Source: Kiritimatiellales bacterium (lineage in GTDB: Bacteria > Verrucomicrobiota > Kiritimatiellia > Kiritimatiellales > Pontiellaceae). Taken from it: 64,000 bases of DNA. Below the pieces are notes generated by a model. The model made no database searches, had not been told where the DNA came from, and saw only the letters and a program-made list of their open reading frames with translations. The stretch is taken from contig JAIPJC010000003.1 of assembly GCA_021734345.1 (NCBI GenBank), forward strand, positions 1-64,000, in the 5' to 3' direction. Positions 19,121 to 27,509 of this stretch are shown piece by piece. The translations under genes and the position numbers were made by a program. Each line of letters opens with the position of its first letter. Position 1 is the first letter of the stretch.

Positions 19121-20227
19121 TCAATTTTCTTCGCCCTTTTTCAGCACCGATTTAACCGCATCCAGCCGGGCGGTTCCTTCGCCGAGGGTTGGGCAGAGCC
19201 AGCCGCCTTCGTCGAACTCGTTCCAGGCATAGATCAAAACGGTGTTGGCTGGAGTGGATGCCGCGTGGTCTTTGAGATATTGCAGGCTGTGTTGCAGGTG
19301 GGCAGCGAATTCCGCCGGTGTCGGCTGTTCGTGGTACATGCGGATATCCAGATTTTTGGCATTCGCATCCCACGGCACACCGGTTTCGATGCGCGGACGC
19401 ATGTCGAATCCGGTCGAGGCCAGCGGAACGAATTCGGACCCGGTGTCCATGAAGGATTTCCAGAAGGTTCCTTCGACATAGTTTTGATACCGCTCATAGG
19501 TACAGTCCAACCAACCGGTGTTGGCGGCATACGCTCCGATGGCATCCCCACCCAGCCTTTCCCTGTATCCATTGACATCCTTCGCCGAAAAATCCTGAAA
19601 AACGATGTACGGATTCTTTAGTCCTGCAGCCTGTGCCTGATCGCGGAGAGCCTGAATCAATTGAACTGCCTCCTTTTCATTTTTCAAGGCATGCGGTTCT
19701 GTAAAATTTTGTGGAAACAACAGGTAGATCAGCGGGCGGCCATCCAAGACCATCTCATATTCCGGGCGTTGCATATACTCCACATACAGGGGGACGCGTT
19801 GCAAGGCCTTCGCCAGCCCCCCCATCCCGAAATGCCCAGCCTGCAGATTCATGCAAAACTTGATCCGATCCCGATTTGGAGCATCCAGATAAAGGTTCAA
19901 TGCGCGGCTGAGGTTGTCACTCTTTTCGTAGATGCAAAACGCCCAGTAGTCGAGGCCCGCATCCGCCGCCAGATCGATCTCCTTTTGAATATCGGCTGCA
20001 CCGCCGCGAATCCGAATTTGATTTGTGGAAACCACTTCGGCAAAGAACGGCGCACGCCACTGCCAGCGCTGCACCGACAACGTCGCTTCGACCGCGCTGT
20101 TTACGGTATCGGATCCATCGCCATACCAGGCATCCCAGCGGATCGCGCCGACGAGTGGTTTTTCTTCGGCTCGAACACTGAAAACAAATAATAGTAAAAC
20201 AGCTTGTAGCAATAGATACTTCTTCAT
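19121..20227 (-). CDS. Secreted GH99-like protein (VGAIRWD family)
   Basis: Signal peptide, then EKPLVGAIRWDAWYGDGSD...APFFAEV...NTVLIYAWNEFDEGGWLCPTLGEG. Confidence 0.65.
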   Translation of the reverse strand: MKKYLLLQAVLLLFVFSVRAEEKPLVGAIRWDAWYGDGSDTVNSAVEATLSVQRWQWRAPFFAEVVSTNQIRIRGGAADIQKEIDLAADAGLDYWAFCIYEKSDNLSRALNLYLDAPNRDRIKFCMNLQAGHFGMGGLAKALQRVPLYVEYMQRPEYEMVLDGRPLIYLLFPQNFTEPHALKNEKEAVQLIQALRDQAQAAGLKNPYIVFQDFSAKDVNGYRERLGGDAIGAYAANTGWLDCTYERYQNYVEGTFWKSFMDTGSEFVPLASTGFDMRPRIETGVPWDANAKNLDIRMYHEQPTPAEFAAHLQHSLQYLKDHAASTPANTVLIYAWNEFDEGGWLCPTLGEGTARLDAVKSVLKKGEEN

Positions 20228-20280
20228 TCCAACAGTTTTCCTTTCCGTTAGGCCTTAATGCAGCTTCCACGGCTTTAAAA

Positions 20281-21396
20281 TCAAACCATCATGGTTTTTA
20301 TGATCTCTTCCTCCCTTGCCCACAACAACCGCCATTCAGCAGAACTTATATCCAACTTTGCACTCTCGTCAGGATGAAGCAAATAAAAGTCACCAATGGT
20401 CAGGCATACGCCTAGATCGTGCTGGCGAACGGTCCGCATCGTCTCTTTCAGTTCTTGCGTAGTGGTATAGGCAATGACCGTTTTCGTCGGATCCAGCCCG
20501 GCGTCGACCAACTCCCGGATAGTGAGCTGGGAAGCGTTGATTCCCTTTACTCCAGGGGTAGCGCACAAGTCCTTTAACACCGGACGGAAGTTCCCGCACG
20601 AATGCACAACGGTGCCGCCCAGAGCGTCTGCCACCTGGGTAATATAGGGGGCTAAAAAGTCCTGGTAGAATGATGGAGAACACATCACCAGACCGTCCGC
20701 GGAAAGCGTAGAACCGGCGCTCGCGGGAAACCAGTCGTGGGCAAAAAAATGAGTGCCGACAAACACGTCTCCAAGCACCTTTTTCTGGGCCTGCCAAAGC
20801 AGGATGAATGCCTCGGTGCATAGAGAAAGAAGCCGGTGGTAGCGATCTGGATCTTCATAGGCACAGACAATCAGTTCATCATAGCTCCACAGTTGCGCGC
20901 CCACATCAAAAGGCCCCTGCATATCGCATACGTGCACACCGATCCGGCCCTGAGTTTCCTCCAAAAACTGCCCGGCCGCCTCAACCCAATACGCAGCCGG
21001 AGAGCCTGCTTGGATCGAGGGTTCCGGCAGCCGATCAATGTCTTGCGGCTGACAGATTAGTTTTTCGCAACCAGTTTCCATCCCTAGGCGAACCTCCACG
21101 GCACCCAGCATGGAAGGAATCGTGGCATGGTTCAGTCCCGGGAAAATGGAAGGAATCAGATCGTCGTGGAATTGACCGGTGAAAAGCAGACCGTCCAGAT
21201 AGGCCTGTATGCGCTCCTTGGGCGGATGGCTAATGTTGTAGGGGTTGAAATGCGGCCAATTGAACGTGAAAGGATACCGGTCGATATTCCGGCTACCGTT
21301 CCACATCGCCTCCCACCGGGCCTTGCTGGCGTCCAGCCGCTCTTGCGGATAAAGCTCGTCGAGTTTATCAAGCTTCCGACCAGTTGCTTCCGTCAT
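20281..21396 (-). CDS. Uroporphyrinogen decarboxylase-like (URO-D superfamily) protein
   Basis: DKLDELYPQERLDASKARWEAMWNG...LLFTGQFHDDLIPSIFPGLNHATIPSMLGA...VVHSCGNFRPVLKDL. Confidence 0.72.
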   Translation of the reverse strand: MTEATGRKLDKLDELYPQERLDASKARWEAMWNGSRNIDRYPFTFNWPHFNPYNISHPPKERIQAYLDGLLFTGQFHDDLIPSIFPGLNHATIPSMLGAVEVRLGMETGCEKLICQPQDIDRLPEPSIQAGSPAAYWVEAAGQFLEETQGRIGVHVCDMQGPFDVGAQLWSYDELIVCAYEDPDRYHRLLSLCTEAFILLWQAQKKVLGDVFVGTHFFAHDWFPASAGSTLSADGLVMCSPSFYQDFLAPYITQVADALGGTVVHSCGNFRPVLKDLCATPGVKGINASQLTIRELVDAGLDPTKTVIAYTTTQELKETMRTVRQHDLGVCLTIGDFYLLHPDESAKLDISSAEWRLLWAREEEIIKTMMV

Positions 21397-22502
21397 TTTT
21401 TGTCCGTTACGTTTTTTAGCTTTTTCTCAATCGCATCAATCCGCTCCGTATTGGCGCTGCCATCGGGATTGAGCGTGGGAACCAGCCAGCCGCCTTCCGC
21501 GTTTTCATTCCATCCGTAGATCAGAACGGTGTTGGCGGGGGTGGTCTTGGCAAGGTTGCTCTGTGTCCAATCGAGCGCATCGGCTAGATGACCGGCCAGC
21601 TCGGCAGGCGTGGGCGGCAAGGTGTATTCGCCTATCGGCTCGGGATACCAAGAGGTGGGTGTTTCCTGAAAAGGCCGGTTGTCCCAGCCGGAACCGACAA
21701 TCGGCACGACATTGGCACCGGTTGCCTTTTCTTGTTCCCAAAACTGACGGGCATGCTCGGCGAGCGACGCATAAGATCTTCCTCCACCAACGGCGTAAGC
21801 CCCAATCGCATCCAGTCCGTAATCCTGCATGGTTTTGAAATCGTCGATCGCAACCCATCCCTGGTAGACAATGTACGGATTGCCGAGACCGGCATTTATA
21901 GTCGCTGCGCGAAGCTGTTTGAATGCGGCGGCCACCGCTGCGTTATCGGGAAACTCCGGCGTGGACGGGACAGGGGTGAATAGGAAAACCAGAGGATGAT
22001 TGCCCAGCACTTTCTGATAGGAGGGATCTTTGAAATAGCGCACAAAACGGCCCATCTGGGCATCCCAGCTTTCCTGCTTCTCGGCAATCCACCCTCCTTG
22101 GAGATTGAGGACGAAGTTGATCCGGTGCTTGAAGCCGCTCTTGAGGTAGAGGTGCAGGGCGTTGGACATGCCGATGTCGTCGGGGTAGATGTCGAACGAC
22201 CAGTAGTCAATGCCGCCATCGGCGGCGTAATTGATTTCCCGGTCCATGATGGCCTGCGAGTTGCCGTTGATGGAGACGGTGTTTGAGCTAGTCACTTGGG
22301 CGAAAAAGGGCAGGCGATAATGCCAGTGATTTGGCCCCAACGCCTTTTCCAATCCCGCCTGAACATCCCCGTTCTCCTGCCAGCCATCCCAGCGGATCGC
22401 ACCGACGAGCGGTTTTTCGGCGGCATGCGAACAAAGCGCAAGCAACAGCCCCGTTGCCGCCATGAAAAATGCTCTGGTTAACCTTCGGTTTTGACTTCTC
22501 AT
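21393..22502 (-). CDS. Secreted GH99-like protein (VGAIRWD family), paralog of 19121-20227
   Basis: EKPLVGAIRWDGWQENGDVQ...LPFFAQV...NTVLIYGWNENAEGGWLVPTLNPDG. The track start at 22625 reads through repeat; MRSQNRRL at 22502 preferred. Confidence 0.65.
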   Translation of the reverse strand: MRSQNRRLTRAFFMAATGLLLALCSHAAEKPLVGAIRWDGWQENGDVQAGLEKALGPNHWHYRLPFFAQVTSSNTVSINGNSQAIMDREINYAADGGIDYWSFDIYPDDIGMSNALHLYLKSGFKHRINFVLNLQGGWIAEKQESWDAQMGRFVRYFKDPSYQKVLGNHPLVFLFTPVPSTPEFPDNAAVAAAFKQLRAATINAGLGNPYIVYQGWVAIDDFKTMQDYGLDAIGAYAVGGGRSYASLAEHARQFWEQEKATGANVVPIVGSGWDNRPFQETPTSWYPEPIGEYTLPPTPAELAGHLADALDWTQSNLAKTTPANTVLIYGWNENAEGGWLVPTLNPDGSANTERIDAIEKKLKNVTDKK

Positions 22503-22525
22503 ATCAAATTCCTTTTCAATCTTTA

Positions 22526-22658
22526 ACGCGTCTTGCTTCGCTGCGACGCTACTACATGCAACCGACACCCCGTATGTAGTAGTTCCGAAGGCGCAGCCAA
22601 GGGACGTTATCCCCGCACTGCGCATAACGCGTCTTGCTTCGCTGCGGCGCTACTACAG
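22526..22658. repeat. REP-like repeat pair (A arm, inverted B arm, A arm)
   Basis: AACGCGTCTTGCTTCGCTGCGACGCTACTACA ... GTATGTAGTAGTTCCGAAGGCGCAGCCAAGG ... AACGCGTCTTGCTTCGCTGCGGCGCTACTACA. Confidence 0.85.
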
Positions 22659-23836
22659 GCGGCTGAAGATTTAAACACATCGCGAATGGCTTCCAAATAT
22701 CCCATGCCGTTGATTTCATCCGGCTCAAGGTAGCTGCCTTCCGTCCACTCGTTCCATGCATTGATGGTCAGAAACGGATGCGGCACACCGCTTTCCTCTA
22801 GTCGTTGTTTTACCATTTCCAACGCGGTGCGGAAGTTTTCCGGCGTGTTGTTTTTGATGGTGTACATGAAGGGATAGCCCAGATCGGAAAAAATATCCGA
22901 CTGCACCGTGCGCGGCGAAGAGTCCCACCCCATCGTGACGTTTGGATAGTACGGTTGGTCGAATTTTCCTTCCGCCGTATCCCAGTAATCGAAGAAGGCA
23001 TCGCGGATCGTGTTGTACTCCACTTCCGGAAATACCTTCGTGGCGTAGTGGTGGATCCAGACATACGACGTGATGCTGTCGAAGCCCAGTTGATCGACCA
23101 CGGCCTTGGCATCGACCGGAGCGGTCTCGCCGGGCAGGATCGGGTTGTCCCACACCACCGCGTTGAGATGCAGATCCGGAAAGCCGGCCGCCTTGACCTT
23201 GGCGCGGAACAGATCGAGCAGATCGCGGGTTTGTTCTATCCCGCCGAATCCTGCCATCAGTTTGGTGAGTGCGTAGAATGAAAAGTAGGGGCAACCATCG
23301 ATCAGCCAGTAGGACGGATGGCGGAAATAGGTTTCGATGCAATGATCCATCACCGTCTCGAAGGTCTCTGGCGTGATCGCACCGGGATAGAGCAATGTGG
23401 CATTTTCGAACGGCCGGGGACTGCGCTTCAGCGGGTGGATATCCAGCCAGTCATGGTTGGCCCACATGATGGCAAACTTCAACCGGTCGTTGTTCGGAGC
23501 GTTTAAAAACCCTTCGTCGAGTCCACGCTGCAGGAACGCCCCGTCGTTGTACCAATACCAGTCGAAAATAAAGGTATCGATTCCGTGATCCGCCGCCGCA
23601 TCAATCTTTTCGGCCATAGCCATGGGATCGGCCTCGTCGGTTTCGCCCCACGCCGGAACTTTCGGTTGCTGGTGACCCGGGAAACGCGGCTCCGCCCGTT
23701 TCACCAACTCCCACTCCGTCCAACCCGAACCATACCGAAGCGCATTGCGCGCATCCTGATGGTAGTTCGGAAAGTAATACACCGCGACTTCAACCCGTTT
23801 CATTCGTTTCTCCACATCCGTGTTCTTCAACACCAC
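22607..23836 (-). CDS. WbsX-family / GH99-like protein
   Basis: VEVAVYYFPNYHQDARN...GSGWTEWELVKRAEPRFPGHQQPKVPAWGE...DTFIFDWYWYNDG...INAWNEWTEGSYLEPD. Start may be MKRVEVAV at 23803. Confidence 0.83.
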   Translation of the reverse strand: MVLKNTDVEKRMKRVEVAVYYFPNYHQDARNALRYGSGWTEWELVKRAEPRFPGHQQPKVPAWGETDEADPMAMAEKIDAAADHGIDTFIFDWYWYNDGAFLQRGLDEGFLNAPNNDRLKFAIMWANHDWLDIHPLKRSPRPFENATLLYPGAITPETFETVMDHCIETYFRHPSYWLIDGCPYFSFYALTKLMAGFGGIEQTRDLLDLFRAKVKAAGFPDLHLNAVVWDNPILPGETAPVDAKAVVDQLGFDSITSYVWIHHYATKVFPEVEYNTIRDAFFDYWDTAEGKFDQPYYPNVTMGWDSSPRTVQSDIFSDLGYPFMYTIKNNTPENFRTALEMVKQRLEESGVPHPFLTINAWNEWTEGSYLEPDEINGMGYLEAIRDVFKSSAACSSAAAKQDALCAVRG

Positions 23837-23866
23837 AGCACACTCCTCGCAGGCCCGCCCTCGTAG

Positions 23867-23934
23867 ATGCGACGCCCTCGTCGCATTTCCGTACGCATAG
23901 CACCCCGTGCGCTAAGCGGTGAGGGCACCGCTTA
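23867..23934. repeat. Tandem pair of perfect hairpins (ATGCGACG-CCCT-CGTCGCAT and TAAGCGGTG-AGGG-CACCGCTTA)
   Basis: 8-bp and 9-bp perfect stems with 4-nt loops at 23867-23886 and 23913-23934. Confidence 0.7.
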
Positions 23935-23981
23935 TACGATCCCAATCCCTCGCCCGGCAATGGGTAATGACCCCATAAAAC

Positions 23982-24005
23982 AGGGGCGGCATCTGGCCCG
24001 CCCCT
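23982..24005 (-). terminator. Rho-independent terminator-like hairpin downstream of the PEP-CTERM gene
   Basis: AGGGGCGG...CCGCCCCT stem followed on the minus strand by TGTTTTAT. Confidence 0.65.
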
Positions 24006-24027
24006 TGCTGCATCCATTGCCCAGATA

Positions 24028-24798
24028 CTACATCTCCAGCATCCGCCGCAAACCGAGCATGCCGATGCAAACAACAGCCACCAACCCCAAGGTCGCCGGT
24101 TCGGGAATGGCGGTCACCGTCAGGTTGTCAAACGTCGCCGAAGTCAACGAGGGGTTCCCATCCCCGTACCAGCCGAGCTGGACACGGTTTTGGGTTTCAC
24201 TGGTTCCAGTGTAGGAGGTCTGTCCGGAACCGAAACTGAAGGTTGCCCCATTAAACGTCGCGGCAATGGTGTTCCCTCCTGTGAAATCAACCACCAGTGA
24301 ATTTAATGTTGTTGCAATCGCAGTAACGTCCACCGAAGCCTTAAGTATATTCGAGTCAAAGAAATTCAAATTTTTTGTAGCGGTGCGCGTATCAAACCGG
24401 AAGCTGTAACCGGCGCCGGCCGTGAATCCATCGGCGGATGCCACGCCGAAATTAACCATGGAAAAACCGTCCGCCGGATTCATATTCCTGATGTCCACTG
24501 AAATGCGGACATCGGTCGCGACGGTAGCGAAATCCTTGTCCGGCTGGGCAAAAACCGATCCAGCTCCGCTCGCATAGATTCGCAACGCTTGGTTATCGAT
24601 CTGGGTCTGGTAGTTATTCGCCTTGCTATCCGTCCAAGCAACCGTCGCCTGCGTGCCGGATTGGCGGGCGATGAGGTTGGTATTGATATCTTGCGCGTTC
24701 ACCGTATTGAACGTGTCCAGCAGCAGGATATCCGCAAAACAAGAGGTTCCTCCCAGAACCAGCGCGCCTAGCATCATGGTCTTGATTATCGTTTTCAT
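24028..24798 (-). CDS. PEP-CTERM sorting-domain protein with one 'DTF' secreted domain
   Basis: Signal peptide MKTIIKTMMLGALVLGGTSCFA; C-terminus IPEPATLGLVAVVCIGMLGLRRMLEM. Confidence 0.88.
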   Translation of the reverse strand: MKTIIKTMMLGALVLGGTSCFADILLLDTFNTVNAQDINTNLIARQSGTQATVAWTDSKANNYQTQIDNQALRIYASGAGSVFAQPDKDFATVATDVRISVDIRNMNPADGFSMVNFGVASADGFTAGAGYSFRFDTRTATKNLNFFDSNILKASVDVTAIATTLNSLVVDFTGGNTIAATFNGATFSFGSGQTSYTGTSETQNRVQLGWYGDGNPSLTSATFDNLTVTAIPEPATLGLVAVVCIGMLGLRRMLEM

Positions 24799-24824
24799 TC
24801 CTATCTCCTTAAACGCTTGTTTCA

Positions 24825-26456
24825 CTACTCACCGATTCCAAAGAATCCTGCGGCACTATCGGCCTGCACATAGATTACCTCATTGCTGCCATCCGCTGTT
24901 GAGTAGCTGAGGTTGGTCACAATAAAAGGATCGGAACCATCGATGGAATGGGCCACGTTCGTCCATGTGCCGTTCACCAGATCCGAAATGGTTTTCGGGT
25001 AGTAGTTGGTCGCCGAATCCGGAGCGTCGACCACCATGCGCATCACGTTGGTGGAAAAAACCGACCAGCCCACAATCGTGGCGGGGGTTATCGGGCCGGG
25101 GGGAACCGGTTCCGCAATGACCGTCACCTTCAGGTTGTCGAACATGGCCGAAGTCACGCCCGGTGTCCCGTCGCCGAACCAACCGAGCATGACATGGTTT
25201 TCTGCTTCGCTGGTTCCGGTATACGAAGTCTGCCCGGAACCAAAATCATAGGCGGTGCCATTAAACGTCGCGGAAATGGTGTTCCCTTCTGAAAACTCAA
25301 TGACCAGCGAATCGAACCCTCCCGAAAGAAGCGCTGTAACATCCATCGAAGCGGCGATCGTCGACGTGTTGTCATAGAATTTTAGGAGTTTTACGCCAAA
25401 TCGCGTATCCAGCCGAAAGCTATAACCGGCATTGGCCGAAAATCCGTCGGCGGTCGCCATCCCGAAATTAACCATGGAAAACCCATCGGCGGGATTGGCA
25501 TTTTTCATCCCAACGGAAATACGAACCTTGTTCGTCACCGTAGCAAAATCCCGCTCCAAACGAATCAAGCTTGACGCAGCACTGCCGGTGGTGGAAGCGC
25601 GGAGGGTTCCTCCACTAATCGCTACACCATAACCGTTGTTGGTCCAGCTGGCCGTCGCCAGCGAACCGGACTGGCGATTCAGCAGATCATAGTTGATATC
25701 GTTTGTATCCACAGTACCGAACGTATCCTGCAATAGAACCACTTCCTGGATGGGTGCAGGAATAGAGGCTACCCGCAGGTTGTTGAACGATGCCGAAGTC
25801 AAGCCGCCGGTGCCATACCAGCCCAACATCACACGGTTTTCCGTCTCGGTGGTGCCGGCGTAGCTGGTCTGTCCGGAACCGAAATCATAGACGGCTCCGT
25901 TGAAGGTCGCAGAAACCGTGTTGCCGCCGGAAAAATCGACGACCAGCGACTCGAATCCACCATCGGCCAAGGCATCGACATTCATCGATCCTTTCTGTAT
26001 CCCGTTGTCATAGAAATTGAGGAGCACGATCCCTGTCCGGGAATCCAGGCGGAAGCTATAGCCTTTGGTGCCAACAAATCCATCGGAGGCCGCCATCCCG
26101 AAGTTGACCATGGAAAACCCATTGGTGGTATTATTGTCCTTGATATCCACCGAGATACGGACATTGCCCGCAACCGTGGCAAAATCCTTGTCCGGCTGGG
26201 CAAAGACAGATCCTGCTCCGCTAGCATAGATTCGCAACGCTTGGCTATTGATCTGGGTCTGGTAGTTATTCGCCTTACTATCCGTCCAAGCAACCGTCGC
26301 CTGCGTGCCGGATTGGCGGACGATGAGGTTGGTATTGATATCCTGCGAGTCCGCCGTATCGAACGTGTCCAGCAGCAGGGTGTCCGCAAAACAAGCGCCT
26401 CCCCCCAACATCAACGCGCCCAGCATCATGGTCTTGATTATCGTTTGCATCTTCAT
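24825..26456 (-). CDS. Secreted protein with two tandem 'DTF' domains, no PEP-CTERM
   Basis: Two internal repeats: LLLDTFDTADSQDINTNLIVRQSGTQATVAWT and LLQDTFGTVDTNDINYDLLNRQSGSLATASWT. Start at MKMQTIIK. Confidence 0.8.
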   Translation of the reverse strand: MKMQTIIKTMMLGALMLGGGACFADTLLLDTFDTADSQDINTNLIVRQSGTQATVAWTDSKANNYQTQINSQALRIYASGAGSVFAQPDKDFATVAGNVRISVDIKDNNTTNGFSMVNFGMAASDGFVGTKGYSFRLDSRTGIVLLNFYDNGIQKGSMNVDALADGGFESLVVDFSGGNTVSATFNGAVYDFGSGQTSYAGTTETENRVMLGWYGTGGLTSASFNNLRVASIPAPIQEVVLLQDTFGTVDTNDINYDLLNRQSGSLATASWTNNGYGVAISGGTLRASTTGSAASSLIRLERDFATVTNKVRISVGMKNANPADGFSMVNFGMATADGFSANAGYSFRLDTRFGVKLLKFYDNTSTIAASMDVTALLSGGFDSLVIEFSEGNTISATFNGTAYDFGSGQTSYTGTSEAENHVMLGWFGDGTPGVTSAMFDNLKVTVIAEPVPPGPITPATIVGWSVFSTNVMRMVVDAPDSATNYYPKTISDLVNGTWTNVAHSIDGSDPFIVTNLSYSTADGSNEVIYVQADSAAGFFGIGE

Positions 26457-26617
26457 TCCTATCTCCTTTTTTTGCATCTCCCTCTAGCCTTGGAACCGAT
26501 CCAGAAACCCTTGGGCAACACCCATACCGTAGCACCTTCTCAAATATGCACCTTAAACCCAGTGCCAATCATTCGCACAATACTGCCAGCCAATGACTGG
26601 CGAAAATGGCTCAAGGG

Positions 26618-27334
26618 TTAAGGAATTTTGGTAACCGTCAGATTGTCGAATCTAGCTGAAATTGGGATAGGTGTCCTGTCACCGTACCAACCGAGCAAGA
26701 CATGGTTTTCCGGCGCGACGGTTCCGGTATACAAAGTCTGACCGGAACCGAAATCGTACATCGTCCCATTGATGGTTGCCGAAATGGTATTGCCGTCCGA
26801 GAAATCAACCTGTAGCGAAGAAAACCGATTCATCACCACAATCGATGAAACATCCATGTGCCCCTTCCGCACTCCATTGTCATAAAAGTCGAGATAGGCC
26901 GATCCGGTGCGACCATCCAGACGAAAACCATATCCGCGTTTGGCATCGAATCCGTCCGCACTGGCCATTCCGAAACTCACCATGGAAAACCCGTTCGTGG
27001 CATTCAAGTTGCACAAATCAACCCCGATCCGGACATGCTTTGCACCCTTTGCAAAATCCTTGTCTAGCCGGGCAAAAACCGACCCGGCGGATCCGCTTAC
27101 GTAGAGGCGCAACGACTGATCGTCGATCTGGGTCGCCCAATCATTTTCTGTATTTTCCTTCCACCCTACAGTCGCTTCCTTTCCGGTTTGGCGCCCGGCC
27201 AAGCCTTCGTTTATGTCCTTCGTTGCCGTTGTATCGAACGAGTCCTGGAGCAGCAGCACATCCGCAAAACAAACGGTGCCTCCCACCAGCACCGCACCCA
27301 ATATCACAGCCTTGATTGTCGTTTCCATCTTCAT
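26618..27334 (-). CDS. Secreted protein with one 'DTF' domain, ends at VTKIP without a PEP-CTERM tail
   Basis: MKMETTIKAVILGAVLVGGTVCFADVLLLQDSFDTTATKDINEGLAGRQTGKEATVGW...ARFDNLTVTKIP*. Confidence 0.8.
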   Translation of the reverse strand: MKMETTIKAVILGAVLVGGTVCFADVLLLQDSFDTTATKDINEGLAGRQTGKEATVGWKENTENDWATQIDDQSLRLYVSGSAGSVFARLDKDFAKGAKHVRIGVDLCNLNATNGFSMVSFGMASADGFDAKRGYGFRLDGRTGSAYLDFYDNGVRKGHMDVSSIVVMNRFSSLQVDFSDGNTISATINGTMYDFGSGQTLYTGTVAPENHVLLGWYGDRTPIPISARFDNLTVTKIP

Positions 27335-27450
27335 TCCTATCTCCTTTTTTTACATCTCCCACTAGTCTTGGAATCGATCCAAAACCTCGGACAACGTTCA
27401 TAAGGTAGCACGTTCTTAAAAACCTACCTTAACACCAGCGCCAATCGTCC

Positions 27451-27466
27451 GCACAATCGTGCCTGT
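27451..27466. promoter_or_regulatory. Candidate operator GCACAATCGTGCCTGT in the divergent AraC/secreted-protein intergenic region
   Basis: Dyad GCAC-N4-GTGC; 14/16 identity to GCACTATCGTGTCTGT at 56791-56806. Confidence 0.4.
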
Positions 27467-27509
27467 CGCCAAACTTGCCAAAACAGGCCGGAGAAGGCAG
27501 CATGTGCGC

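Noticed and set aside
22503-22625. N-terminal extension of the GH99-like protein (MRSAGITSLGCAFGTTTY...)
   Set aside because: Mostly REP-derived; the normal start and signal peptide are at 22502.
24825-26456. Possible gene fusion caused by a sequencing error
   Set aside because: The two repeats are in one clean frame and differ clearly in sequence, so a genuine tandem-domain protein is more likely.
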